From the NCBI GenBank assembly GCA_902362775.1, contig CABIXV010000009.1, positions 786 to 56,717 on the forward strand: a DNA stretch of 55,932 bases, written 5' to 3'. Position 1 is the stretch's first letter, and every line of letters begins with the position of its first letter. The notes beneath the pieces were generated by a model. The model was not told where the DNA came from. It did not search any database and saw only the letters and a list, made by a program, of their open reading frames with translations. A program made the position numbers and the translations under genes. Shown here in pieces: positions 33,701-41,973 of the stretch. The stretch is from Clostridiales bacterium. GTDB taxonomy: Bacteria; Bacillota; Clostridia; Oscillospirales; Oscillospiraceae.

Positions 33701-36700
33701 TCCGTGGTCACGCCGTCGGGGCCGGTGATGTAGATCCTGCGGAAGGCAGACGCCTTGCCGGCAACGGTCTCTGTGGTGTTGCCATCCCAGGTCATGACCA
33801 CATGGTACCAACCATCTTCATTCACGGTATTAGTGTTCTGGATACGCTGGTCGCTGAGGCCAGGGATGGTGGCGCAGTAGTTGAGGGTATTGCCCCGATA
33901 TTCAGCCACCATCAAGAAGCGGGTGTCGGTGCCGTAGATACCAGCCACAGGGGACCAGGCAGCGGTGTAGGGCAGGCCCTCCTTGGTCTGGGTAGCGTCG
34001 GGCTTCATCCAGAAGGACATGGTGATCTGCTTGTCAATGTTCTTGTTCAGAGCGTCGATGCCCTCTGCGCCCAGCCAGACCCGGGAGTACTGGCCGGAGT
34101 CAGCAGTACCGTCGAAGTACAGGGCGCCCCCTTCCAAGCCGTCCACGCCGTCCACGGGAGTCACGTTCTGATAATAGGACTCATAACCCTTGGCGCTCTC
34201 CACTAAGGTTCCGTCGCCGCTGAGGGTATTGGCGTCCAGAGTCCAGTGGAGGACGGGCACAGTACTAGGATCCACAGCACCCTCGCCATACAGGCGCTCC
34301 TGAATCTCTTCCTGGCTCCAGGCTCTATTATATACCGTCAGAGAGTCCATCAGGCCCCGGAAGCCACCACGGGTGATCCAGTCCTCTGCAGCGGCGGTGC
34401 TGTAATATTTCTTGTACTGGGTGCCCACATAAAACTGGGAGATTTGGCCCAGAATGTCGGCCGTTACGGTCTGAGAGGCCGCCTCCTGTCCGTCGATATA
34501 CAGCTTGATGGTCTTGGTCCCATCATCATAAGTGGCGGTGTACATGTGCCAGTTGTTGGTATAGGCGGCCCCGGCGGCAGAGCGGGCATGTTCACTGCTC
34601 GTGCCGTTGGCCACATCCATTTGGACGGTCATTTTGCCGTCTGCCTGTAGAGGATTGCTGCCGCTTTCGCTGTCATAGGTCTCCACTACGCCCAGGGGGC
34701 GGGCATCAGCCCCGTAGAAGCCCACCATGGACATCTTATTGCCATTTTCGATGTTGGCGTTGGCCCAGAAGTTGATGGTATATCCATCCCGCAACACACT
34801 GTTGAGCCAAGCTCCATTCTCGGTGTCCAGACGGACGTAGGTGGGGTCCTTATAATTGTGGCCATCGAACAGCAGAGCGCCATCTTCGTTGGCCTGGTGG
34901 TCCATTCCGAACTGGGCAGCGGTGGTGTAGGCGTCCACGCCATAAGGGCTGGTGTCCTTCACCGTATTGCTGGACACGGTATCCTTGGCGAAGGTATAGC
35001 TCAGGACGGGGACCTGACCATCGGTAATGGTCAGTGCCAGGGTCCCACTAGTTCCGTCAGCATACTCGACCGTCAATTCCTGAATCCCACACTTCTGAGC
35101 AGACAACCAGTCAGCGCTGAAGGTCAAAGTGCCGCCGTCAATGGTCACCGCAGTTTCGTCCAGCATCATGATGCCGGTGACCGCTTGATCCGCATTGACG
35201 TTCAGGTCCTGTCCCGCATCCGCGGTCAGGTCAAAGACGGGATATGCGGGCTGGAATCCAGTAGGCTCCGCTGCGGGGGCTGGGTCAGCCTTGCTGGGGA
35301 AGGGGGCCGGCTCGGTATCCAGAGTTCCGCTCTTTTCCTCATAGGCCGTCTTGACCTGCTCGGCGGTCAGGACACCGGAGTAGATGGTCACATCGTCCAC
35401 CGAGCCGATGAGCCGACCCCGGTTATTCATGTCCAGCCACAGCTTGGCCGCGCCGCCTCCGATCTCAAAGTAGTCGAAGGGCTTCTGGATCAGGTGGCTG
35501 CTGTCAACTTTATAGGTACTGATCGCCTCTCCGTCATAGTAGAGAGTCCCATAGCCCTCGGTCTCGGTGACGGTGTAGAAGTGCCAGCCGCTTTCCTTTG
35601 GATAGAGCGTACTACCGCTCTCGTAGTAAGTTCCTTCATCCCCAGGGGCTCCCACGGTAGCACTTCCAATCCCGTTGATGACATACTTCATCTTGTTCCG
35701 CCAGCGCTGTTCAAAGACGCCGGCGTAGGTGCCGTCGGCCCGGTAGAAGCCGATGAATGGATCGAAGTTGCCGTCACTCTCCGCTCCAGTGGCGATATTG
35801 GCCCAGAAGCTGTAGGAGTAGGCGGTGTTGCCGGTCTTCTCCTGGATATAGTCGATGGCCTCCCCCTCCAGATAAAGCCGGTCGGGCTGGGCGGGGTAGT
35901 TCCAGGCGTTGAAGGCCAGAGAACCGTCGCTTTCGCCCGCGGCACCCTTGTCTGACTTAGTGCCCTGAACTACGGCATCGTAGTTGCCCAAAGTATCCTT
36001 CATATAGGTGACACCGTCCTTCTCATACAGGTCGGCATCATCCATGGAGTAATGAAGAATCTCCTCGGCGGGGCGCTCCACCGTAACCCGGGTGAACTTG
36101 TAGTTTTCATCCCGACGATACAGACTGGCGGTGGTTTCGCCATCGGCCACATAGTAGTAGCCGTTGCCAATAGAGGCAATTCCAGTGGTGGCGCTCATGG
36201 GCATCTGCCCGCCGCAGACCATGGCGGTGATGCCGGTGTCGCCGCAGGCGGCCGGCTGGCAGTCGCTGCCGCAAACGCACTTCAGAACGCCGTGCTTGCC
36301 GCTGGGGAACTGGCCGTCTACCTTATACTCCTCGGCTTTGGCCACAGCGGCGTCATGGGCATCCTGGTCAGAGTTTGTGTTGCTCTGACCTACCTCGATC
36401 TCCCGCTCCTCGGGGGACTTGCTGCCGTCGATCACATACATGGTGCTGCCCTTACTCCAGGGCTGCTGAGGGCCATAGGTGTAAAGAACGATGTCGCCGG
36501 TGTCCCTGTCGTACTCGATATTCTGGGCACCGTAGCTGGTGGTGCCGGTCCAGGCGTACAGGGTATCGGCGGCGCTGAGGATCTCATCCTTCTCATAGTC
36601 AGGGCTCAAGCCACGCTCATAGGTAAAACGGCGAAACACAGAATCACCAGTCTGGTTTTCCGCATCATATGGCTCATCAAAATCCTCAGGGTCATAAACC

Positions 36701-37467
36701 TGAAGGACATTGTAGTTGTTATCATAACGGCCCTTCCAGTAGTCATTGTTGCCATATACGCCGTAGGCCACGAAGAGATACATCTTGCCATCGTCGCTGC
36801 CAGGCATTGGGGCGAAAGTGACGCCATCAATACCGGAGCAGCCGAACTTATGGCCCGCTTTCTCCTCGTTGGCCGCAAAGCCATTTGTTTTGTCATTCAC
36901 CTCGTCATTCAAAGGATCCCGGAAGTCGAGGGTGGGCTCTTTCAGAAGAATGCCATACACGCCGGAGTCCATCTCTTTTACATCCATCCCAACCTCGGTG
37001 ATGGCGTCCTCATCAAAGGCGGCGACAAAGAACTTGGCGCCAGGCTCCTTGTACTCCAGAGAACCATAGATCCTGCCGTCATAGTAGGCCAGACAGCCCA
37101 GGTGGGCCCCTCCCGGGGTGCCAAAGCTTCCTTGGCCGAAGCCGCCGACAGAGCCGACAACTTCCCCTGTCTTCATATCAACCTTAGCAAGAGCACTGGT
37201 ATAGGAGAAATACATATACTCCATTTTGTCATCCACGCAGATGCCCTGCAAATGGGAGTTTCCGCCACATAGGTCTATGGTGTCATAATGCGTATAGCCA
37301 TTTTCCAGGGCGATCTCCCACATCTCCTTAATCTCGTCTTCTGGCAGTTCAACGGCCGACACTGATTGGGCCATCCCCACTGGAAATAAGCTGGCTACCA
37401 GTGCCAGTACCATAATTCGAGCCAGGACTCGCCGCCACAGGCTTGGGGTATGATACTTCTTTTTCAC
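30733..37467 (-). CDS. Giant S-layer-anchored LamG-repeat surface protein
   Basis: 2,244 residues, secreted. Signal peptide residues 1-~40 (KKKYHTPSLWRR, then hydrophobic IMVLALVASLFPVG, cleaved near SVSA). Residues ~45-440 look like a beta-propeller (YTHYDTIDLCGGNSHLQGIC, repeated blade-like Gly/Asp strands). Four concanavalin/LamG-like domains start at ~472, ~822, ~1075 and ~1509, each beginning LHYSMDDAD/LSYTFAKD/LHWTLDAN/LYYKMDGAD and containing a YSFWAN/INFWAN/MSFWMKP/FSFWHAS strand. Ig-like linkers lie between them, then a Big_3-like domain (~1900-1970), a bacterial (InlB-type) repeat with a GYELDELTV segment (~1974-2055) and three SLH domains (~2060-2244). Start: GTG 37467 with GGAGGG 6 nt upstream, rather than ATG 37488. 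Probable carbohydrate- or glycan-binding adhesin attached to cell-wall polymer. Confidence 0.93.
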   Translation of the reverse strand: MKKKYHTPSLWRRVLARIMVLALVASLFPVGMAQSVSAVELPEDEIKEMWEIALENGYTHYDTIDLCGGNSHLQGICVDDKMEYMYFSYTSALAKVDMKTGEVVGSVGGFGQGSFGTPGGAHLGCLAYYDGRIYGSLEYKEPGAKFFVAAFDEDAITEVGMDVKEMDSGVYGILLKEPTLDFRDPLNDEVNDKTNGFAANEEKAGHKFGCSGIDGVTFAPMPGSDDGKMYLFVAYGVYGNNDYWKGRYDNNYNVLQVYDPEDFDEPYDAENQTGDSVFRRFTYERGLSPDYEKDEILSAADTLYAWTGTTSYGAQNIEYDRDTGDIVLYTYGPQQPWSKGSTMYVIDGSKSPEEREIEVGQSNTNSDQDAHDAAVAKAEEYKVDGQFPSGKHGVLKCVCGSDCQPAACGDTGITAMVCGGQMPMSATTGIASIGNGYYYVADGETTASLYRRDENYKFTRVTVERPAEEILHYSMDDADLYEKDGVTYMKDTLGNYDAVVQGTKSDKGAAGESDGSLAFNAWNYPAQPDRLYLEGEAIDYIQEKTGNTAYSYSFWANIATGAESDGNFDPFIGFYRADGTYAGVFEQRWRNKMKYVINGIGSATVGAPGDEGTYYESGSTLYPKESGWHFYTVTETEGYGTLYYDGEAISTYKVDSSHLIQKPFDYFEIGGGAAKLWLDMNNRGRLIGSVDDVTIYSGVLTAEQVKTAYEEKSGTLDTEPAPFPSKADPAPAAEPTGFQPAYPVFDLTADAGQDLNVNADQAVTGIMMLDETAVTIDGGTLTFSADWLSAQKCGIQELTVEYADGTSGTLALTITDGQVPVLSYTFAKDTVSSNTVKDTSPYGVDAYTTAAQFGMDHQANEDGALLFDGHNYKDPTYVRLDTENGAWLNSVLRDGYTINFWANANIENGNKMSMVGFYGADARPLGVVETYDSESGSNPLQADGKMTVQMDVANGTSSEHARSAAGAAYTNNWHMYTATYDDGTKTIKLYIDGQEAASQTVTADILGQISQFYVGTQYKKYYSTAAAEDWITRGGFRGLMDSLTVYNRAWSQEEIQERLYGEGAVDPSTVPVLHWTLDANTLSGDGTLVESAKGYESYYQNVTPVDGVDGLEGGALYFDGTADSGQYSRVWLGAEGIDALNKNIDKQITMSFWMKPDATQTKEGLPYTAAWSPVAGIYGTDTRFLMVAEYRGNTLNYCATIPGLSDQRIQNTNTVNEDGWYHVVMTWDGNTTETVAGKASAFRRIYITGPDGVTTEYKPDRAAETGNAETGKLFDAIGHVEIGGQNSKGYWSDTNVRGRYVGAIDDLRVYNSYKTQADIEKLYAAKPVTDNELYLPRYQFEIGLSGGQDLTFAVENAGDLQAVSGLSDGDFSLDDGIVTLSHDALVELGLGQNLITLTFANGERVIRVTVTEDREHFTPGVVSFDKAAPADISFSTQVSFASAPTSVVAEGLTEADYTISGQTITVKTGYLMGKQPGAVDFKVTSETGETRTMTVYVENTAPESAEPYPVLYYKMDGADLVAGAPPVHGSAAGTIKDHSGNGIDLLYGGLTQTDKDKDGRDSASIFFDGFRDYDVSRAYLDEEGMEYLKDAVDNQISFSFWHASPRITSNYMPVMGVFGVDNRPAVVAQFNTTGKERPGAGESTNPSIVTTPVGSVDGNAGVVKSDTAIAMNSSWHHYVVVYDGTAGTTTLYVDSEQKAQGTVGTDMLDDMAKFEIGGLTNASYYDLGYDNWAQHSRGRLFGNLDEVKVYNVALTADNVAALYGMGVDSDLPLDATGITSNETNSGGSAIVEGEGESAPSYLVRVTSMVDGQPISVVGAKVSMGDGKIQVRLPQDNNDQNVSVMVLSADDRMPVSSMTVSVVDGDGTVREAVTGDDGVASFDDKNSIVGIEIATYPTTVQYTVGADVLDLTGATLAVKYEDGSIKTVDITADMVSGFDSSTTGTVRINVTYEGHSTWFNVSIVSRVSGGGGSSSYSISVDKNIKNGTVTVSPKSASSGRTVTITVKPDEGYELDELTVTDKNGDEIKLTDKGDGKYTFKMPRSKVTIEASFMEIDHQDTCPAAGFRDVDEDAWYHEAVDYALDNGLMSGVSDREFAPGSTLTRAMVAQMLYSLEGKPAAGRADFADVAEGAWYADAISWAAGEGIVSGYGDTFGPNDPITREQLAAILYRYAQNEGYKTSQSGKGTEGYLDASSISSYAVKAMDWAVNAGLLSGKGNNTLAPTAGATRAEVAQIFMNFCENIAK

Positions 37468-37713
37468 GTTTGTCCCTCCATCATTCAAATACTTCTCACA
37501 TATCCGTTGTCAGTCCGACAGTATCGTTTTTCCTTCAGCGGTTGAATATTTAGCATTTGTCGGCCTCTTTTTATACTGTTGGTCGCTCCCGCCATCCTGA
37601 CGGTGTCCCTTGTCGCACCTCCCTCTCCACTCTATTTCACAGTATCACGACTGCCCCGCTGAAGAAAGTTCCATTATGATAAATCTAGGTAAAATTATCG
37701 GTTCATGTTGACA

Positions 37714-37754
37714 AAAAAGCGCGCTCCGCCCCGGAAACCCGTTGCGAAGCGCGC
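37714..37754 (-). terminator. Terminator of the HAD/araM operon, past the TCTG tract
   Basis: GCGCGCT (37720-37726) pairs with AGCGCGC (37748-37754) and is followed on the minus strand by TTTTTTGTC. It lies below the tetranucleotide tract, so the tract is within the 3' untranslated region of the upstream minus-strand operon and about 310 nt upstream of the giant surface-protein start. Confidence 0.75.
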
Positions 37755-37780
37755 ATATTTAGTACAACAGGCAGACTTAT

Positions 37781-37862
<82 letters not shown>

Positions 37863-37919
37863 AACAGGCTATAGTCAGAAGGCATACTTGTCAACCCCTT
37901 TTTTCTCGCTGTTTTCTGC

Positions 37920-39269
37920 TTACCCCATCTCTTCAATCACCTGATCAGAGATAGAGTCCAACAGGTCCAGATCCCACATCATCTGAAGAATCGTATATCT
38001 AGCCCTTATTTCTTTGCAGTAGAGGAATGTATCCTTCAACAGCTTCCGGTCGATGCCAATTCCCTCCGGCCGGCAGGGCGCCCCCAAGCCGGACAGCAGG
38101 TCCGCCACATAGTCGGAAGTGGGCAAGGTCCGAAGCAGGGCCGAGATCTCGCTCCAGCGGCGCTCCATGGTATCGATGCGCGCTAGCCGGCCGGCGGAGG
38201 CATTCTTACCCGCCTCTTCTTCCATCTCAATCACTCCAGGGGCGGCAGGGCCGTAGGCTCTCTGGATCTCCTCGCGCCACTTGACCGGGTCATATGCCTC
38301 CGCCGCCCTGCGGGCGGCATCAAAATCCACCTTCCGCTCCAGCAGCAGTTCCACCGCTTTCAGGACCAGAACAGTACCTACGCCTACCTGAGCTCCATGG
38401 GGAGCTGGCCGCTGGCCCCGCTGCTCCAGGATGGTTTCCCAATAATGAGACATATGGTGCTCACAGCCGGAGGCAGGTCTGGAATTGCCGTACAAGCTCA
38501 TAGCCACACCGGTTAAGACAAGCCCCTCCATGATATCTCCCAACACCTTTGGGTCCCGTTCCTTAGCCCGACCAGCCACCGGAAGCAGGTCCTGGACACA
38601 CTTCTCCACCAGCTCCATGATCCGCTCACACTGATGCTCCCCCGTAATGATATGGGACAGCCGCCAGTCACACAGGCAGGTACATTTTCCAAGCAGATCA
38701 CCCAGTCCGGCCGCTATCATTGGATAGGGGGCATTTTTCAAAATCTCTGTGTCCCCAATGACCGCAAGCGGGGTCTGTGCCTGGAAGGTGGTCTTTAGAT
38801 GGTTCACATGGATGGCCGCTATGCTGGACGCGAATCCATCCATAGGGGCCGCTGTGGCAACAGTAAAGAAGGGCCTCCCTAGCTTAAAGCTGAAATACCG
38901 GGTCATATCGTTAATGGTTCCGGTGCCTACGGCCACCACCAGATCACAGTCCTGGGGCATATGAATGACCAACTCCCCCAGGGTAGCCTCGTCAAACTCC
39001 AAATGGGTCAGTTGGATGATCTCAGCCCGGATACCCGCCTGAGCCAGGATATCCATGCATTTTTGGCCAGCGATCCCATAGGTGATGTGGTCACTGACCA
39101 GATAAAGACTGTGGAACCCCAATTCCTTTACAAATTTCGGCAGGTCCGAAAGGGCATCCTTCCTCACACTTACATACTTTAAGGGAGCGCTGTGGGTCTT
39201 TCCACAGGGACAGGTAAATGTCCGATTCAAATAGTCGTTCAGCCCATGAGGAGTATGATATAATTCCAT
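37920..39269 (-). CDS. araM: AraM/EgsA-type sn-glycerol-1-phosphate dehydrogenase family (copy 1)
   Basis: 449-residue NAD(P)-dependent metal-containing dehydrogenase of the G1PDH family (AraM in B. subtilis, EgsA in archaea), which reduces dihydroxyacetone phosphate to sn-glycerol-1-phosphate or acts on similar phosphorylated polyols. Seen: VVAVGTGTINDMTRYFSFKLG (nucleotide-binding GxGT-D), TAAPMDGFASSIAAI, and the metal-binding SRPASGCEHHMSHYWE with its His pair. Start ATG 39269; it is 23 nt after the HAD gene. A second, diverged copy lies at 41974. Because AraD is in the same locus, a polyol-phosphate substrate is more likely here than archaeal-type lipid synthesis. Confidence 0.92.
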   Translation of the reverse strand: MELYHTPHGLNDYLNRTFTCPCGKTHSAPLKYVSVRKDALSDLPKFVKELGFHSLYLVSDHITYGIAGQKCMDILAQAGIRAEIIQLTHLEFDEATLGELVIHMPQDCDLVVAVGTGTINDMTRYFSFKLGRPFFTVATAAPMDGFASSIAAIHVNHLKTTFQAQTPLAVIGDTEILKNAPYPMIAAGLGDLLGKCTCLCDWRLSHIITGEHQCERIMELVEKCVQDLLPVAGRAKERDPKVLGDIMEGLVLTGVAMSLYGNSRPASGCEHHMSHYWETILEQRGQRPAPHGAQVGVGTVLVLKAVELLLERKVDFDAARRAAEAYDPVKWREEIQRAYGPAAPGVIEMEEEAGKNASAGRLARIDTMERRWSEISALLRTLPTSDYVADLLSGLGAPCRPEGIGIDRKLLKDTFLYCKEIRARYTILQMMWDLDLLDSISDQVIEEMG

Positions 39270-39292
39270 TTCTCGATTCTCCTTTTTCGCCT

Positions 39293-40015
39293 TTATCTCA
39301 AAAATTCATTGAGCACCGTCCCCAGCTGGCGGTAGTCGTCGATAGTATAAAATGTAAAGTCAGAGCGGTATATGCTCTCGTCATTGCCACCGGGGCCGTA
39401 GTCATCCCCCACATAGACCACTTGGTCATGGGACAGCCCCCGCTCCTCACAGTAGCGGTCTAAGGCATAATATTTACTGTATGGCCGGGGAGCCAAGTCA
39501 AAGGAGGAGGATCCACCCACATACACTGTATAGTCCAAGAACAGTTCCTTCACATAGGGGTAGATGGCTCGGCGGCGGCTCCGGTCCGGGTCAAAGGACA
39601 GCTTTTCCCTGCTGTCCGCTTCAGTTCCAAGCAGTGGGAGGGTGACACATCCAGAAGGATGGTACTCCACCGATTCCCCCGCATAGTTCATGTAACCAAA
39701 CTGTCGACGCAGCTGGTCCATTCGCCGGTCAACCGACTCCCGGTCACAGCGCACCGATATGTTCCGGACTACCTCCATCTCTCCTCGTTCCTGACAGTAT
39801 TCCCATTCCTGCATCCCGTAATTGGCCAGGATATCAATGGGATAGCCGCCCATCTGTCGAAAAATCCTGGAGCCTGAACCGGCCCCCACAATTAGCAGCC
39901 GATAGAGCTTGGCTAGACGATCCAGCACTTTTTTATTCTCCTCCCCTAAAGGGCATTTGTGCTGCGTTATCGTACCGTCCATATCAAAGGCGATCATCTG
40001 GATCCTTTTCCCCAC
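39293..40015 (-). CDS. HAD-family phosphatase (AraL/PMM-like)
   Basis: 240 residues; motif I IAFDMDGTITQHK at residues 8-20 with nucleophile Asp11 and acid Asp13; motif IV YVGDDYGPGGNDESIYR. The central cap resembles the phosphomannomutase/Cof-type HADs. GTG 40015 was chosen since GGAGGA is 6 nt upstream. First gene of the operon with araM copy 1, driven by the promoter at 40067. In B. subtilis the araL gene next to araM also encodes a HAD sugar phosphatase, which supports a sugar-phosphate role. Confidence 0.88.
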   Translation of the reverse strand: MGKRIQMIAFDMDGTITQHKCPLGEENKKVLDRLAKLYRLLIVGAGSGSRIFRQMGGYPIDILANYGMQEWEYCQERGEMEVVRNISVRCDRESVDRRMDQLRRQFGYMNYAGESVEYHPSGCVTLPLLGTEADSREKLSFDPDRSRRRAIYPYVKELFLDYTVYVGGSSSFDLAPRPYSKYYALDRYCEERGLSHDQVVYVGDDYGPGGNDESIYRSDFTFYTIDDYRQLGTVLNEFLR

Positions 40016-40066
40016 TTTTTCTCCTCCCATCCGCTTGCATTTTTCTGTTATTTCATTTATACTGAA

Positions 40067-40094
40067 ACTATACACTATTGTGCATTTTTGTCAA
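40067..40094 (-). promoter_or_regulatory. Minus-strand promoter of the HAD-araM operon
   Basis: On the minus strand TTGACA (40094-40089), 16 nt, TATAGT (40072-40067), about 50 nt before the HAD start codon. It lies in the 131-nt region divergent from the first DeoR gene. Confidence 0.7.
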
Positions 40095-40146
40095 TGACCG
40101 GCGCAAAAAAGCAAAAACAATCACAAATGTTCAAGAGGAAATGATT

Positions 40147-40908
40147 ATGTCGAGAAAGGACCGGCTGCTAAACATCCTGGATTTCTTAAATGACCACAGC
40201 TTTGTCACCGTAGATACCCTGAGCCGCCACTTCTTTATCAGTCCCCCCACGGTCTATCGAGACTTAAGGGAGCTGGAAGAACAGATGTTGATTATCCGTG
40301 GCAATGGCGGGGCAATGCGCATCTCCGCTGACAGGACCAGTATGCCGCTGGATATCCGCCGGACCATCCACGCCAAGGCCAAAGCCGCCATCGCCCACCG
40401 GGCCATGGAGCTAGTCCGCCCACATACCTTTCTCTTTTTGGACGCCTCCTCCACCACTGGCTATCTCATTGACTGCTTCAGTCCCAGTTTGGATCTGACT
40501 GTACTCACAAACGGGGTTTCCGCCGCGGTACAACTTACACAGAGGGGGATCCGAACCTATTATACTGGCGGCCGCTTTTTTGGCAGTTCTACTGCGGCCG
40601 GGGGCAAGATATCCTATGACTCTTTGGACCGCTTTCATATTGATATGCTTTTTTTCTCCTGTTATGGTGTAGAGCCCAAAGGGGCCATTGTTGATCCCTC
40701 TGAGGAGGAAACGCTTCTGCGCCGCCACCTTCTTCGCCGGCCGATCACAAGCGTCTTTTTGTGTGATGGGAGCAAATTTGGCAAGGGATCCATTTTTCGG
40801 GTCGCTTCTTTAGATCAGGTGGACTATATGGTCACCGATTCCCCGCTCCCCCCCGCCTACCCGTTGCCCCGTCGGGGCATCCTGGTCGCCTCTCAGGACG
40901 GAACATAA
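40147..40908 (+). CDS. DeoR-family repressor 1
   Basis: 253 residues. DeoR HTH at the N-terminus (RLLNILDFLNDHSFVTVDTLSRHFFISPPTVYRDLRELEEQ) and the DeoRC sugar-phosphate-sensing domain (VLTNGVSAAVQL, YTGGRFFGSSTAAGG, FFSCYGVEPKGAIVDPSEEE, VFLCDGSKFG). Ligands of such proteins are phosphorylated sugars. ATG 40147 follows GAGGA at 8 nt. Divergent from the HAD-araM operon and convergent with a paralogue (DeoR 2); the two share long similar blocks and are probably a duplication. Confidence 0.93.
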   Translation: MSRKDRLLNILDFLNDHSFVTVDTLSRHFFISPPTVYRDLRELEEQMLIIRGNGGAMRISADRTSMPLDIRRTIHAKAKAAIAHRAMELVRPHTFLFLDASSTTGYLIDCFSPSLDLTVLTNGVSAAVQLTQRGIRTYYTGGRFFGSSTAAGGKISYDSLDRFHIDMLFFSCYGVEPKGAIVDPSEEETLLRRHLLRRPITSVFLCDGSKFGKGSIFRVASLDQVDYMVTDSPLPPAYPLPRRGILVASQDGT

Positions 40909-40911
40909 ACA

Positions 40912-40962
40912 GGCGGCGGAGCGGATCACCCGGACAGGTGTTCCAGCTCCACCGCCTTTTTT
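40912..40962 (+). terminator. Terminator between convergent DeoR genes
   Basis: Stem GGCGGCGGAGC (40912-40922) with GCTCCACCGCC (40946-40956), one mismatch, followed by TTTTTT. Confidence 0.85.
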
Positions 40963-40997
40963 GTCTCAAAACGCGCTTGATCCGCCCTTCTGCCTGT

Positions 40998-41753
40998 TCA
41001 CTTCTCCTCAACTAAGATTATTTCCTTTTTGGGGGAAGGATAAGATTCTGGCACCGGGCTGTCGGTAATCATATAGTCTATCTCTGATAGAGACGCGATA
41101 TTATATACCGCTGAGTGGCCAAATTTGCTCCCATCGCATAGAAACACGCTGACCGCCGCGTTTTTCAGCAGGAAAGCCCTCAACTCCGTTTCTTTCTCTG
41201 AGGTATCCACGATCATTCCCTTCTCATTTACTCCTGATGCTGAGAAGAACATTACGTCGATATTAAAGTTCGCGGCTGTTTCAATGGCCATGGCCCCCCC
41301 CACAGAGGAGGAGCTTCCGATTACCTCGCCCCCAAGGCAGTAGGTTCGCAGGCCCAGGCTTTTCAAATGGGCGCCAGTCGTCAAGCTGTTGGTAATGACA
41401 ATGATATCAGGACGCCCTTTTAAATAGTCGCACAGATAAGAAGCAGTGGTGGAACCGTCGAGAAAGACCACCATATTGTTAAGAGCAAATTTTACGGCCT
41501 CCCGGGCCAAAAGATTCTTTTTCTTGTAGTTGACGCTCTTTCGGAAGTCCACCGGAGCTATCACATTCTCCGTCGGAATGTGCATAGCTCCGCCGTGATT
41601 GCGAATGATCAGCTTTCGGCGGGCCAGCTCAGTCAGATCACGCCGGATAGTAGGCATACTAACCAAAAGGCTTTTGCTCAGTTCCTCTACCGTGGCAAAT
41701 TCCTTCTCCGCCAGGACCTTTAGTAGTTTTTGATGTCGTTCTTCTTTCAGCAT
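40998..41753 (-). CDS. DeoR-family repressor 2
   Basis: 251 residues, the paralogue of DeoR 1: MLKEERHQKLLKVLAEKEFATVEELSKSLLVSMPTIRRDL HTH, then VITNSLTTGAHL, YCLGGEVIGSSSSVGG, MFFSASGVNEKGMIVDTSEKE and VFLCDGSKFGHSA. ATG 41753 is preferred, with GAAGGGG upstream; 41768 adds five residues. Divergent from the araM2-ABC-araD operon; the two TTGTT...AACA dyads in between are probable operators. Confidence 0.93.
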   Translation of the reverse strand: MLKEERHQKLLKVLAEKEFATVEELSKSLLVSMPTIRRDLTELARRKLIIRNHGGAMHIPTENVIAPVDFRKSVNYKKKNLLAREAVKFALNNMVVFLDGSTTASYLCDYLKGRPDIIVITNSLTTGAHLKSLGLRTYCLGGEVIGSSSSVGGAMAIETAANFNIDVMFFSASGVNEKGMIVDTSEKETELRAFLLKNAAVSVFLCDGSKFGHSAVYNIASLSEIDYMITDSPVPESYPSPKKEIILVEEK

Positions 41754-41787
41754 AGTCCCCTTCTCCATGAGCGAAAATGATTTTTTA

Positions 41788-41803
41788 TTGTTCTATATTA
41801 ACA
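41788..41803. promoter_or_regulatory. Candidate DeoR 2 operator A
   Basis: TTGTTCTATATTAACA, a dyad with TGTT/AACA arms, just upstream of the -35 of the araM2 promoter. It resembles the site at 41881. Confidence 0.5.
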
Positions 41804-41806
41804 CTG

Positions 41807-41835
41807 TTGACAGAAATGCTCACTTCAGTTATTAT
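41807..41835 (+). promoter_or_regulatory. Promoter of the araM2-ABC-araD operon
   Basis: TTGACA (41807-41812), 17 nt, TATTAT (41830-41835). The leader to GTG 41974 is about 130 nt and carries operator B. Confidence 0.75.
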
Positions 41836-41876
41836 AGTGGCTATAAAATATGTACAAATCACGAGCCATTTTCCTC

Positions 41877-41902
41877 CCTTTTGTTTATATATTAACAAAA
41901 GG
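41877..41902. promoter_or_regulatory. Candidate DeoR 2 operator B
   Basis: CCTTTTGTT (41877-41885) and AACAAAAGG (41894-41902) are perfect 9-bp inverted arms around an 8-nt AT core; the inner TTGTTTATATATTAACA matches operator A. It sits about 45-60 nt downstream of the predicted transcription start. Confidence 0.55.
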
Positions 41903-41973
41903 AAATGTTGAAGTCAATGCGCTTGTCTTGTTTCCCTTTCGTTTCTGTTCGAATACCCAGGAGGTCCTGAAAT

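Noticed and set aside
30721..37272. Long plus-strand frames (up to 406 codons) opposite the giant surface-protein gene
   Set aside because: They mirror the codon structure of the real minus-strand gene, lack ribosome sites, show no domain, and the minus-strand protein has clear LamG and SLH domains.
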